Part shown: in pieces, positions 9,940 to 21,052 of the stretch
Layout of the letters: the number at the start of each line of letters is the position of its first letter
Numbering within the stretch: the first letter of the stretch is position 1
Source of the DNA: Suillus spraguei
Lineage: Eukaryota; Basidiomycota; Agaricomycetes; Boletales; Suillaceae
Direction: 5' to 3'
Assembly (NCBI GenBank): GCA_016800925.1
Contig: JABCPU010000292.1
Coordinates: forward strand, 21,423 to 85,422
Length of the DNA stretch: 64,000 bases
The notes under the pieces: generated by a model
What the model was told of the DNA's origin: nothing
The model's database searches: none
What the model saw: the letters and a program-made list of their open reading frames with translations, nothing else
Program-made: the position numbers and the translations under genes

Positions 9940-11556
9940 CAGTGGCTCAAAAAACTGTCCGCATGTTTTGACATTTTTCACTATCTATGATATTGTGTGA
10001 GAATGAACAAATTCCTCAAGGACATACTTATACCACATTGTAGTATGGCTTCAGGGCTTTTATTTGAGCCCTACACCGTTGGAATCGGCGGAGATATGGT
10101 GGAGATATAAGGCTTATAAAATGATGACTCATGTGGACAGTTTTTTGAGTGTATATTAAAACTATATAAATCATTATTTATGACACCATAAAAATCATGC
10201 CACTATTATATAAATTATAAAGTGGTGTCATTATGTTATTTTATGACTATATCTAACTATATAAACCAGAATATCTCATGTATCATAGTCATAATCACCA
10301 TGAAAGCCATCTCCTCTGCTCAAAGAGATAATATCCTCTCTCTGTCTTATGCTGGCCTCTCTGCTTGCCAAATTTCCTCTAGAACTGGAGTATGCAAGTC
10401 CACTGTGGCCAAGTTCATCAAAGAAAGCCACCCAGACAAGGAAAACTCTTGTGGAGGACGTCCATCCAAGCTTACCTCTACTGACAAAAGGGCTATTATC
10501 CAACATATCACTACAGGAAAGGCTGATAATGCTGTCCAAGCCACCCATTATATCAATTCCACCATCACTACCCCTGTCTCTTCACAAACTGTGAGGAATG
10601 TTCTCAAGGCAGCTCATCTCAAGGCAGTAACAAAGAAGAAAAAGCCTCTTCTCTCCATCAAACATAGGCAGAGAAGACTAGCCTTTGCCTTAGCTCATCA
10701 ACACTGGACTGTAGAGGACTGGAAGCGTGTTATATGGTCAGATGAGACCAAAATCAATAGGATTGGGTCAGATGGGAAGGTGTATGTATGGAAAAAGAAG
10801 GGAGATGGCCTAACAGACAGAGAGGTTAATGGGACTGTCAAGTTTGGAGGAGGTTCTTTAATGGTATGGGGCTGTATGGGATGGAATGGTGTGGGAATGC
10901 TTGCTGAGGTTGAGGGGAAGATGAATGCTGAGCAGTATGTGGACATTTTAAATGACCACTTGCTGCCTAGCTTGGCAGAATCAGGGATTGATGAAGAAGA
11001 TATCATTTTCCAACAGGATAATGATCCCAAGCACACATCCAGAAGAGCTAGGGAATGGTTTGAAGAACATAACATCAATGTTCTTGACTGGCCAGCACAG
11101 TCTCCTGATGTCAATGTCATTGAACATCTCTGGGGAACACTCAAGAAAAAGCTTCAAGCCTATGAAAACCCCCCTAAAGGAGTATGGGAGCTTTGGGAGA
11201 GAGTAGCAGTGGAATGGGGGAAGATCACAGCTGAGGATTGCCAGAAATTAATTGAGAGTATGCCTAGAAGGATAGAGGCAGTAATTAAAGCCAAGGGAGG
11301 TCATACAAAATACTAGAATACCTGGTTATTACTGTAAAATACTTGAGTCAAAAAACTGTCCGCATGAGTCACCATTTTGTGAGCCTTGTATCTCCACCAT
11401 ATCTCCACCGATTCCCACGGTGTAGGGCTCAAATGAAAGCCCTGAAGCCATACTACAATGTGGTATAAGCATGTTTTTGAGGCATTTGTTTGTTCTCACA
11501 CAATATTATAGATAGTGAAAAATGCCAAAACATGCGGACAGTTTTTTGAGCCACTG
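9940..11556 (+). mobile_element. Tc1/mariner-family transposon, apparently complete
   Basis: A 1,617-bp element flanked by TA at 9,938-9,939 and 11,557-11,558, the family's target-site duplication. Terminal inverted repeats of about 213 bp (9,940-10,152 and 11,345-11,556) start CAGTGGCTCAAAAAACTGTC. Each repeat ends internally with an inverted version of the same motif (GACAGTTTTTTGAG), so each arm is itself a long imperfect palindrome. One uninterrupted transposase ORF lies between the arms. The element sits inside short repeats that appear to be an end of the larger Plavaka-type element, so it inserted later. Confidence 0.93.
10300..11316 (+). CDS. Tc1-type DDE transposase
   Basis: An intronless 338-residue ORF from ATG 10,300. 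The frame is open further upstream, but that stretch is AT-rich and lies beside the inner end of the left inverted repeat. The N-terminal 60 residues form a paired-like helix-turn-helix (SLSYAGLSACQISSRTGVC). The catalytic triad is D in VIWSDETK, D in FQQDNDPKHTS and E in NVIEHLWGTLKKKL, with exactly 34 residues between the second D and the E (DD34E, the Tc1 signature). QSPDVNVIEHLW is diagnostic. Length matches active Tc1-like transposases and no stop or frameshift is seen, so the element may be active. Confidence 0.95.
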   Translation: MKAISSAQRDNILSLSYAGLSACQISSRTGVCKSTVAKFIKESHPDKENSCGGRPSKLTSTDKRAIIQHITTGKADNAVQATHYINSTITTPVSSQTVRNVLKAAHLKAVTKKKKPLLSIKHRQRRLAFALAHQHWTVEDWKRVIWSDETKINRIGSDGKVYVWKKKGDGLTDREVNGTVKFGGGSLMVWGCMGWNGVGMLAEVEGKMNAEQYVDILNDHLLPSLAESGIDEEDIIFQQDNDPKHTSRRAREWFEEHNINVLDWPAQSPDVNVIEHLWGTLKKKLQAYENPPKGVWELWERVAVEWGKITAEDCQKLIESMPRRIEAVIKAKGGHTKY

Positions 11557-11680
11557 TATATAGCGCTATATAGGCACCGTAGCGCTATATAGGCGCTTAT
11601 AGCCCCCATTTGGACTACATAGTGCTATATAGCCTAAAGCCGTGCTACAGGTAGCTACAGGCACCATGAAACCAAAATCT

Positions 11681-11948
11681 GTGCCCCAAGCACACCTGTT
11701 CAGTATTAGCAGGTCTATCAAATACATAATGCTCTATCTACACACAGAAAATATCTTGCCATCAATAAACTCATTAAAATAATAATTGTTCACAGCCTCA
11801 TACATCAGGAAATTCACACATTCCTTGACATGCCCTTATGTGGACTTATTTACACTTAACTGCCTTGGTGAAATTGAATCTACTTGTCCAAAATTTCAAT
11901 GTGAATGAATTCAGAAAAAAAAAGTTGAGATATATTAATATACATGTT
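11681..11948. other. Non-coding interior flank of the large element
   Basis: AT-rich sequence between the terminal-type repeats and the stop codon of the transposase. No gene seen. Confidence 0.4.
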
Positions 11949-14900
11949 TTATTGTATTTCGCACTCAAAAAATATAAGATATGCCAGGTGAATGATGTGA
12001 GAGAGAGCAAACAAGTTTTGAGATAAGTGAGTTAAGCTGATTAAGCATGTTAAGGAATGTGTGAATTTCCTGATGTATGCGTTTACACTTCGCAACCTCA
12101 AGTCCACTGATGGTCCCATCTTCAGGATTAGATGACACGGCTGCACAATATCATCAACATGAATCACAGCAGCATTACGGTGAAGCTGGTGGGTTGAGCG
12201 TGACACTTGTCGCATTCGAGATGAAGGGTCTGGCTGTTTGAAAGGTGTGAACCACTTGATGTAAGCAAGGGCTCTGGAGTATGTACCAAACTGACGAGGA
12301 GTGAAAATATAGCGCAAACTTGAGCCACTCGCACCCCTGCCGCAGACTGTCAAAATTGATCCTTGAGAAACAAGATTTTGAAAAATACCTTTAAGAGAAT
12401 GCAAGTGTGAGGAGTGAGGACCATCTGATATCAATGCCATGTCAAAGTGAGCTGGACAACTAGGTTTCTGGCCTGAAGCCAATCTTTCTGGCATTGCCAT
12501 TGCTCTAACGTGCCTCCGTGTTGGTGCATCACTAATTTGCAAATCAGGTGGCACAACAATGACGACTTGATGATAAATGTCAAAATGGTCCTGAAGGCCA
12601 GGTACGAGCGTGCAGTTTGGGGGATTCTTGTGAAGGAAATGTTGGAGAGCAGGGAGAAAATCAGTGGCACCATGTGCAGTTACAATCTTTTGAACTGATT
12701 GACATAGATGTGCTGGGGTCTTCGCAAGGACGCATGTCACTTCAAATTGATCGGCGGGTATCGCATGGGGAGTAGCAGCCCCTATTCCTTTCAACATTGA
12801 GTCTGAGTCTGAGTCTGAGTCTGAGTCGTATGAGACTGAATGATCATGTTCAAGAGGGTGTTGTGTTAGCCAATCGAGGTGTGCACTACGCAAGAAGACA
12901 GCATCTTGGTGTTGAAGCCACAAAACCATTTGTTCCTTGTAGTCGCATTTATTGCTGGCACGGTAAGCATCCTTTGCAAAGTCTATATGCAAGCGCTCAG
13001 ATAATTCTGTGTTAAAACTGTCAGCTGCACCAAACAATGTGATTGACTGTACATAATGACTGAGTTGGTGTAATTTAGGTATGTTGAAGTGTTCATGAAT
13101 TGTGAGGTCCTTGAGAATGTCTTTATTAGTGTGAAATACTGCTAGGGCAGTCTGTAGGGCTTCAAGTGAGTCAGCCATGTGAATTTGCAGCTGGGTGTAA
13201 TATGAGAAATCCAGAATTGATCACACAATGACCAAGACATGACTACCATGTATAACTCAGCCACAAACAACATATTCAAAAGGCTCGTTACACACACACC
13301 TAGGTACTGCACCGGCAAGTAAGGCAATGAACACCCGCTGCATTTCTTTATGCTCTCTTCCTGTCCATTGCTTCACAGTTGAGATACCTTTCTTGAAGTG
13401 ACAAAGTCCTGGATAATCTGGGATTGCCTTGAAACGGGCATCCATCTCTTCCTCACCGATAATTTGGAGGCACCACTTTATGAGGTGATCCTTGAACACA
13501 CCTTTGTGGACTTGGTGCAAAAGATCAGGAGTGAATGCCAGGAAAATATCGGCATGAGGCATATCGGCCCAGAATGGTTTATAAACGGCGCATAGACCAT
13601 TCTCCTCAAATTCTGGTGGATGCTGACCATTCTTGTACCTTTGCAAGACATCTTTCATGGATTCAGGGTCATGCATTGCGGAGTCCAGTCCATCCCCTCG
13701 CTCATCTGCTGCCACCAGACACTTTGGGCATCAATTTTCTTTACAACAGGCTACTAAACATTGCTCAGGAAAATCGGCGACATATGCGGCCAGAATTGGG
13801 TAGACATGCCGAGTCCATGAGTCAGCACATACCATTTCGACACCATCACTTCCAGCAGCAACAAGAGGTTGGAGGAGCAGAGACATGCAATGATGGAAGA
13901 GTCTATATCCGGCCAGGGAGCGTGCCTCAGGAGTGAAGCAGTCGAGTTTCCCCGCAGGTAAGTAACCAATGAGCACAGTTGCTCAAGCTGAAGCCTGATG
14001 CCTTTTTGCTTTGGCAATATTGCCAATAGACATATACACTGGCCAAGCCGACTTATCCCCTCGGAACTGTGACAATGATGTTTTGTCTGATGCCAGAATA
14101 ATTGGTGCTATTGTGGCTCCTTTTGGCAATACTTTCTGCATCATCAGTCCGTCCAGTCAGTCTTTATTACTCTCTCTGGCATAGTCTTACCTGTTTCTCT
14201 CCCCACCAGTCCACTGTCCACATCTCATCGATAACTCGATGATGTCCCACATTGTCAGCGTAAGCTCTGGCAGGTGTGCAGGCCATATCTGCCTTGAAAG
14301 AAGGGTTTCCAGTAAGCTCTCTCATGCATTCTACAGATCTTGACTCCACAGTTCAACCTCTTGCAATGACTCTCCATTCTCATTCTCACAGTTACCACAC
14401 ATGGTCACCTTTGTACAACTCCATGCTAGCCCATGCGGAAGTTCATCTACCCTTTGCAGGAATGAGCAAGTATTGTGAAATGGAAGCTCGGACCGGGTTT
14501 GTGTCTGGTTATAGTATCAACATTGTGAGTTACAATTTTCATCAATCCTTTCATCTTGACTTACAATGAGTAGTTTCAGAAACTGGTCGGTCTGTGCCTG
14601 ACCAAGGTTTTTGACCAGCCACTGGGCTAGACCCCACTCCTCACTGGTGAGTCATTTATTTAGTATACCATGCTTTGCACAGCATGTTCAAGCACTTACA
14701 CATTATTGAAGGGTGTCCATGGGTCCTCCCCATTTCACTGTTGCTCTCTTCTAAGTTCTTCAAATGGTGTCTCCCCTTTGTCCAGCGCCCAGCCCGCATC
14801 TGGCTGAGTTTCAAAATACCAGCCATTATTGGTGAGCAGTGTTGTATCCTCATCTTCAACTTCTTCAATAGTGACCCAACGGATTTTGCTGGGTGTAGGG

Positions 14901-15088
14901 TTGTCCATATCTGGAGATGAGCACATGCAATGTGGGTGAGCAGGGTCTAGGTCTGTGTCCAAGTTCTCTGCGTCTACTGCTTCAATCATTGATGTCCACT
15001 CCCTTTGGCATTCAGGACGCCCCATGATGTGTCTCTTGAGTCCCTCTTGTGTAGTTGTCACCTTCCCACAAAACATACAACAAGGCAT
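11949..15088 (-). pseudogene. Plavaka-type transposase, interrupted
   Basis: The N-terminus at 15,088 (MPCCMFCGKVTTTQEGLKRH) is a Cys/His motif, followed by a PDAGWALDKGETPFEELRREQ block and, near 14,600, LAQWLVKNLGQAQTDQFLKL. Next come MWTVDWWGEKQ (near 14,210), LPKGATIAPIILASDKTSLS and FRGDKSAWPVYMSIGNIAK (14,000-14,160), then [33 protein letters not shown] and FLAFTPDLLHQVHKGVFKDH. The C-terminal exon (13,170-11,949) carries YIKWFTPFKQPDP and VSRSTHQLHRNA. These blocks follow the order of full-length Plavaka transposases. At least two in-frame TGA codons interrupt conserved text, before ATVLIGYLP (about 13,990) and before CPKC (about 13,733), so it is judged inactive. One intron, about 13,192-13,269, is plausible (VVC region to LQIHMADS). 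Confidence 0.85.
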
Positions 15089-16602
15089 CAGTGGTTCATT
15101 GTTGTTGCCAACCTACCCTTTCATTTCCTGAATGCCCATCCAGCGCACCACAATCAGGGATTAGTAGTCAATCACAGAAGTATTTCATAAAGGTGCGCTG
15201 TCTTGATAACCGAGGGTCTTATATAAAAGCGTGTAAGGAATGTAATGATACCACAATTACACTGGGATAAGACTTCTTGCCAGTCCTCGATTAACATGGT
15301 CTACGACTTTCTAGTTTTCGTGGTAGATAATGTGTGAGTTCTTGGGAGGCCGCTAAACCAATCTAGTGATTAACTTAGCTATCTTCAGAAATCTGCTCTT
15401 GGAAAACTGAGCCTAGAGTAGACTGTCTAGGCTGGGAACTGGGTGTATGTGGATAGATTTATCTAGGAAAGATCCTTCTAGACAATAATCTGGGTGTGAA
15501 ATAGATTGGCCTAGGAATGAACCTTCTAGACAATAGACTTGGGCACTTGAATAGATTGGCCTAGGAATAATCCTTCTAGGCACTAGACTTGGGAACTTGG
15601 GTAGAGTTGTCTAGGAATGAACCTTCTAGACAATGGACTGGGATAGTATTCTCAAAGATATGAGAATGGAATACGTGGACCAAATAGTGGCTGGTCAAAG
15701 ATATGAACTGGAGAGACGTGGTCTCTACTATAACTGACTATTTTCCTAGGTATATCGTATACCTAGCTTTGAAAATAGTATAACAATGGTCTCAAGGGAA
15801 TTCGTTACCCTGCACTTGGTTTAACAATGCTTCAAAGTGACTAACTTTGCAAGCCTTGAGAATTATTTACTCCTGAAATATAGTGACAAGTGGGAGATCC
15901 TATTTTTTTGGGGGAGAATGGGCTCTCCTTTTATACATGTAGCGTGGAAAATAGTTATGTAAGCTAATATAGAGAGAACCAATCAAAATATTCATCCAAA
16001 CTCAAAAGAATAGGAATAAAAGGAAAAGGTGGACATCATAGTGGAGCAGAACATTCTATAACATTCTATTCTGTGGAGCAGAATGTTCTAGAAGTGAAAT
16101 GGAACTGTCCAGAATGAAGTGACATCAGTATGATATCATACCCTGTGGGTACAATTTTATGAAGTGTTTGGGGTGTCAAGGCATCCTAATAGTAAGAAAT
16201 AGTAGGGAAAAATGGAGAAGAAGAGACAAGAATAATAATACAATGGAAACAGGTGAAACATAGGTTGTTTTTGGTAGGTTTTTGTAGGCTTTGAACTTTT
16301 CTCTATGGTTTTCTCTAGCCAAAGTGAATAAGCCAAAGGTAAGGCTATACCTAAACCTTCAATCTTCTTCTCACATCAACTAGGTCATTATGTGATTCCC
16401 ATCTCACATATGACTTTTCTTCAAACAATGCAGATTTGTGAATCAGCAGAAATGTCTGGAAGTGATTTGAACCAAGGTATGGTACCAAGGTATGGGTTGA
16501 CTAGTCTGAGAGCTAAGCTAACAGACATGGTCTTTTGTGGGTCACCTAGCAGTCATGTCCATGCATGATTCCCATATAATGCAGGACAGTGCCACCATCA
16601 AT
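15089..16602. other. Non-coding AT-rich stretch of the large element
   Basis: No gene seen. At 15,430-15,645 a unit of about 50 bp (core CTAGGAATGAACCTTCTAGACAA) is repeated four times with variation. Near 16,050-16,095 an ACATTCTATTCTGTGGAGCAGAATGTTCTAGAA-like palindromic patch occurs. It may include LTR or untranslated sequence, but no target duplication could be found. Confidence 0.5.
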
Positions 16603-17235
16603 CTACATGTCTTGATTTATACATGTTCTACAGGCTTCTGAGTCAACATTGTGTGCTTCCATCACGGATGTAGTTCATTCAACCGGATAAAGGTGCGCCA
16701 GTTTCCTATCTACATATCTTGATTTATATATGTTCTACAAGCTTCTGAGTCAACCTTGTGTGCCTCATGCACCACAATCACACCATCATGGAACAATCAT
16801 GTATAAAGGTGTGCCAGTTTTCCTACCTACATATCTTGATTTATATATGTTCTACAAGCTTCTGAGTCATCCTCGTGTGCCTTGTGCACCACAATCACAC
16901 CATCACGGAACAATCACAAATAAAGGTGCGCCAATTTCCTACCTACATATCTTGATTTATATATGTTCTACAAGCTTCTGAGTCAACCTCGTGCACCTCA
17001 TGTGCCAGATTTCCTGTCTACATGTCTTGATTTATATATGTTCTACAAGCTTCTGAGTCAACATGGTGCGCCAGCGCACCACAATCACGGCACTTTCAAA
17101 TGCACACATACCTTCCTTTTTTGCCATTCCTTCACTCTCCACACTTTCAAATGCACACATACCTTCCCCTTCACTCTCACACTTTCAAACGTACACATAC
17201 ACACTTTCAAATGTACACATACCTTCCCTTTTCAC
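16603..17235. repeat. Two minisatellites
   Basis: First array, 16,603 to about 17,090: a unit of about 116 bp starting CTACATATCTTGATTTATAT and including GTTCTACAAGCTTCTGAGTC, present five times with two shortened copies. Second array, about 17,091-17,235: CACTTTCAAATGCACACATA repeated four times at 35-50 bp spacing. ORFs running through this block encode only the repeated text and are not called as genes. Confidence 0.85.
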
Positions 17236-17368
17236 CATTCCTTCACAATTTTCTTTGTTTCTTTTGTTTCTTTTTTTCGTTGGCCTTGGTTACCATTTTC
17301 TTCTAATTTTCATTCATAACTGTGCGCCACCATTTATGCCCAACTGAAAACTGACTAAACTAACTATA

Positions 17369-17832
17369 CTAGGGTAGTGATGCCATGAGCCGCAAGTAGG
17401 AGTTCCAATAACTGCATTTATGTGCCTCTTCACACCGCTTCTTTTCTGCATGCCAATGGCTGACTATTACATCCCGAACAAATGTTTGGTGGGAAGCAGG
17501 ACCTGGGATGCGTTCAGAGAGTTGTGCTTTGCATGCCTCGTTGTAACGCCTGATCTCTGCATCCCAGTGCTCTAATACAAGGGTTCACAGGTAAGTCTGC
17601 GAGGTTGGGATGGGTCCTGGTGTTTGCCAGTATGGATGCAATGGATAATGAAATTCAGGTGGGTATGGACCCTTCTTAGCCCATCCTGGTGCTTGAACCA
17701 GATGGAAGGTCCGACTTGGAGGAGGTATGAGCCTTCTGCATGGTCAGAGTCAGTCATGGCTGTTCTTGAAGCAACCCACTGTTCACTGACTTCATGTTTA
17801 GTTTCTTTTGGTATGCTGAATGGTGAGAACAC
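17369..17832 (-). CDS. Unknown protein, cargo of the large element
   Basis: Two coding-like pieces on the minus strand. The first starts at ATG 17,832 (MFSPFSIPKETKHEVSEQ) and runs to about 17,590 with a normal residue mix. The second, about 17,575-17,369, reads EHWDAEIRRYNEACK, then SHQTFVRDVIVSHWHAEKK, and ends SYLRLMASLP stop. The pieces are in different frames and no good splice pair is visible, so a frameshift or unseen intron separates them. No family recognised. The gene points away from the DUF6532-like gene across a 248-bp shared promoter. Confidence 0.45.
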
Positions 17833-18080
17833 AGAACTGTGGCATTGGTCAGTGTGTGGTGACTCTCAGAGACATCTGTCACTTACTATTGGTTCATTTC
17901 AGGTGGTATCTGTTGCTGGTTTCAAAGTAATGTCATCCTATTGCACCTTTTATGCTGTTGCATTAACATTGCTTGGTCAGATGCAAATCAACAGAACTCT
18001 AAGTTGTTTGTTGATAGACACCAGAACGGGTATTTAAAGGCACATTGATTTCATTTTTATCACTGCAATCTACACTGAAT
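17833..18080. promoter_or_regulatory. Divergent promoter between two cargo genes
   Basis: 248 bp between the ATG at 17,832 (minus) and the ATG at 18,081 (plus). TATTTAAAGG at 18,031-18,040 is a TATA-type box about 45 nt before the plus-strand start. The shared-promoter reading is inference. Confidence 0.45.
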
Positions 18081-19070
18081 CATGACAGTGAAAATTGCCT
18101 CTCAAAGGGCAACAAAAAAGGCTATATTGAAAGCCCAGGAGGACCTATGTGCCCAGATGGTATCAACAGCTGGACGCACTGCAGGTCGTCAGCACCAGTC
18201 AACTGAAAAAGAAACTTATTGAAGTAAGTAACAAGCTGTCATTGCTTAATGTATGTTTGAGTGGCTTTGACTTTACAGCTGCAAGTGGTCGACAGTGCTG
18301 GCCAACTGAAAAAGAGAAGTATCGAAGTGAGTAATCCTGTGTTGTGGCTCACACTGTGTTTGACTTAACAGTTTCAAAATCTTGTCGAGGTGAAGACCGC
18401 CAAAAGGCCTTGGAAACAAGAATAGAGAAAAATAACATAAAGGCACTGTGCACCAAATACTGGACGAATCCTGAAGTATTTGATAATGAGCCTGATGAGC
18501 TGCTCAGCGATATTGACAGGGACGAAGACAACATGGTCAGGGTCTATTTTTTTCCCGCCTCTAAGTACTCACTACTCCATGATAGTTTGCTGATCACAGT
18601 GCATCTGCTAAGCCACATGCGCTGGCTTTCACTACGAGCAAAACTCCTCCTACTATCTGGCCTCGAAAAACTACAAGTATGAATGATGCTCACTCACAGA
18701 AAGGTACAAAATACTTGCTGTGTGGGTCTTATACTAATTTACTTTGTCAGCTTTGGCACCTGCAGTATCTTTGGGTGACGACACTAGCAGTGATGACTGC
18801 AGCGATGCCAGCATAGAGCATAATGATAAAGTACAAGTAAGAAAATTTGCTGACACTGATGACAAGGGTGTTGGTGCTCCTGCTGACAGTGTCAATGACC
18901 AGACATCTTCACAGCAAGTCAGTGGGATGAAGTGCTACATGGAGGAATCTGAGGAAGGAACCATTCCGAAGTTCAGTAAAGGTTCAAATGAAGCATGATT
19001 AAAGGCCGGTGACTTTGATGAGACCACAAAGGATATGCTCACCATTGCCACATCTATCTACCGCTGCCTG

Positions 19071-19545
19071 TGTCACAACCCACAAACGAATTAACGCAAG
19101 GGCAGAGACTAGGACTCAAACAAAGGTTATCACAAGAAGAGAGAGGAGCAAGGACATCTAAGATTGCTACAGTTGTAGATACAAGAGGTTTGAACTAAAG
19201 AACTACTACAGCGAAACTAGCTAACTATATACACATATTGAAACTGAGATGTAAACTGAGTTTGAAACTATTAGCCAATCATAAAATAGAAACAAGAATC
19301 GTACGATGTGATAGTTGTGACATTGTTATGACATCATATTCTAGAAGGTTCTAAGATCACATGATACTATCTTATCTTATCTTATCCGATAGCATCATAA
19401 AAGATCTCTTCATCTTCATCAGGAAATTCAGTTATAGAAGTGGATATGGGAATTTCAATAGGATTTGGGTTTGTTTTAGCACTGGGTTTAGACGCTTTAG
19501 GGAAATTGAGAAAAGAGTAATGATTTGTATTTGGAATTCGTGACA
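19071..19545. mobile_element. Solo LTR, family A
   Basis: 475 bp beginning TGTCACAACCC and ending GAATTCGTGACA, flanked on both sides by GCCTG (19,066-19,070 and 19,546-19,550). Boundaries and 5-bp duplication are those of an LTR retrotransposon reduced to one LTR by recombination. No internal region. Orientation is not certain. Confidence 0.88.
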
Positions 19546-19791
19546 GCCTGATTGTAACACAGTCACCTTTCCCCGAGGCCCTCATGGTCGAGACTAACTT
19601 AGCGAAGCGTGCCTGGTGGGAGGCTTCTGATAATGCAGGACTTACTATCCAACTTACTCCTGCATTGGTCAAAATGGTAAGTACCAGCATGTCATGTCCT
19701 CTTCCTCACCCTGTTTGATGTTTTGTATAGATGATGAGACGCACCTCACATGTGTGTGGGGAGCTTAAAACAAAGATGCGAGGTCTCACAT

Positions 19792-20268
19792 TGTTACGAA
19801 CTGGGGTGGCATCACCAGCGACAGTAAAAAGACACAGACGGTCTGCTGGGAAGTTCTACAATGTCCAGAAAGAGGACAAGGTGAAAGTATGAGGAATACG
19901 TTCCAAGTACTATCAAGGGTTCAGCCTCAAAGACAAGTCTAAGAGGTTCTGCAAGAATAGAGACTAAGGCTAAGGAGTGCTTAGACTTAGAGACAATTCA
20001 AGACGACTTAGGTTGGAGACCTAAGCGAAGGATGTTCCAGGTAAAACCCAGTAAGATTAAAGTAAAGTATACAAGTGTAATACAATGTGCATAAATAGGT
20101 CAATATGTGTGCACGGATCAAGAGAGTCGTGAGAATGTAAATGCATATCCAAAGAAGGAAGGCAACTATAGTACAGATGCGTTGAGCATATGAGTCAGAG
20201 TCACGTTATGTAATATACAAGTAAAGGAGACAAGGAGAGAATGAATAGGGGCACATACGACTGTAACA
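19792..20268 (-). mobile_element. Solo LTR, family B, copy 1
   Basis: 477 bp, TGTTACGAACTGGGG at one end and CGACTGTAACA at the other, flanked by CACAT on both sides (19,787-19,791 and 20,269-20,273). It is the inverted relative of 20,579-21,052. Orientation follows the TATTTAAG promoter-like box of the better preserved copy. Confidence 0.9.
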
Positions 20269-20578
20269 CACATCCTCATTTTTTGGCTTCCGCGCAAGCC
20301 ATTCTATGGCAGCCGTTAAGGCAAATTGTGACTTGGCTGAGTCGCTCAAAGAAGGGTCATCCTTCGTTTTTAAGGTATGTCATGTAGGCCATGGTCAGTC
20401 TTTGTCTGATTGGCCAGGTTAAAGGATTGGGAGATGAGATCTGGCATATTCAAATCAGATTTAATTCAGACAGGGATAAACAATATGTGGTTTGCAAACC
20501 GCAGTGATGAAGGTATAATTTACGCTAAGTACTTTGACCCATTGTTGGTGGAAATCTTAGTGCTTGTACTCACGGTGG

Positions 20579-21052
20579 TGTTACAATCGTATGTGCCCCT
20601 ATTCATTTTCCTTTGTTCCTTTACTTGTATATCTTGTCACGTGACTCTGACTCATATGCTCAACGCATTTGTATGATACATGCCTTCCTTATGAGGATAC
20701 GCAGTTACATTCTCACGGTTACTTGGTCTGTGCGCACATATTGGCCTATTTAAGCACAGTGTACTTGTAGTAGATTCTCTACTTTAATCTTACTGGGTTT
20801 TACCTGGAATCTCCTTCGCTTAGGCCTCCAACCTAAGTCGTCTTGAATCATCTCTAAGTCTAAGCACTCCTTAGCCTTAGTCTCTATTCTCGCGGATACC
20901 TCTTAGACTTGTCTTCGAGGCTGAACCTTTGATCGTACTCGGAACGCGTTCCTTGTACTTTCACCTTGTCCTCTTTTGGACATTGTAAGAACTTCCAGTA
21001 GACCGTCTGTGTCTTTTCACTGTCGCTGGTGACGCCACCCCAGTTCGTAACA
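20579..21052 (+). mobile_element. Solo LTR, family B, copy 2
   Basis: 474 bp, TGTTACAATCG to CAGTTCGTAACA, flanked by GGTGG on both sides (20,574-20,578 and 21,053-21,057). It carries GGCCTATTTAAGCAC, a TATA-type box. It landed on the exon-intron junction of the DUF6532-like gene (ACGGTGG|TGAGTG), splitting the 5' splice site. Sequence differences from copy 1 show the two are separate insertions. Confidence 0.9.

Noticed and set aside
16730..17347. ORFs of 68-118 codons on the plus strand
   Set aside because: They run through the minisatellites and encode only repeat text.
19792..21052. One LTR retrotransposon between the two family-B LTRs
   Set aside because: The LTRs are inverted relative to each other, each has its own 5-bp target duplication, and the text between them is host gene.
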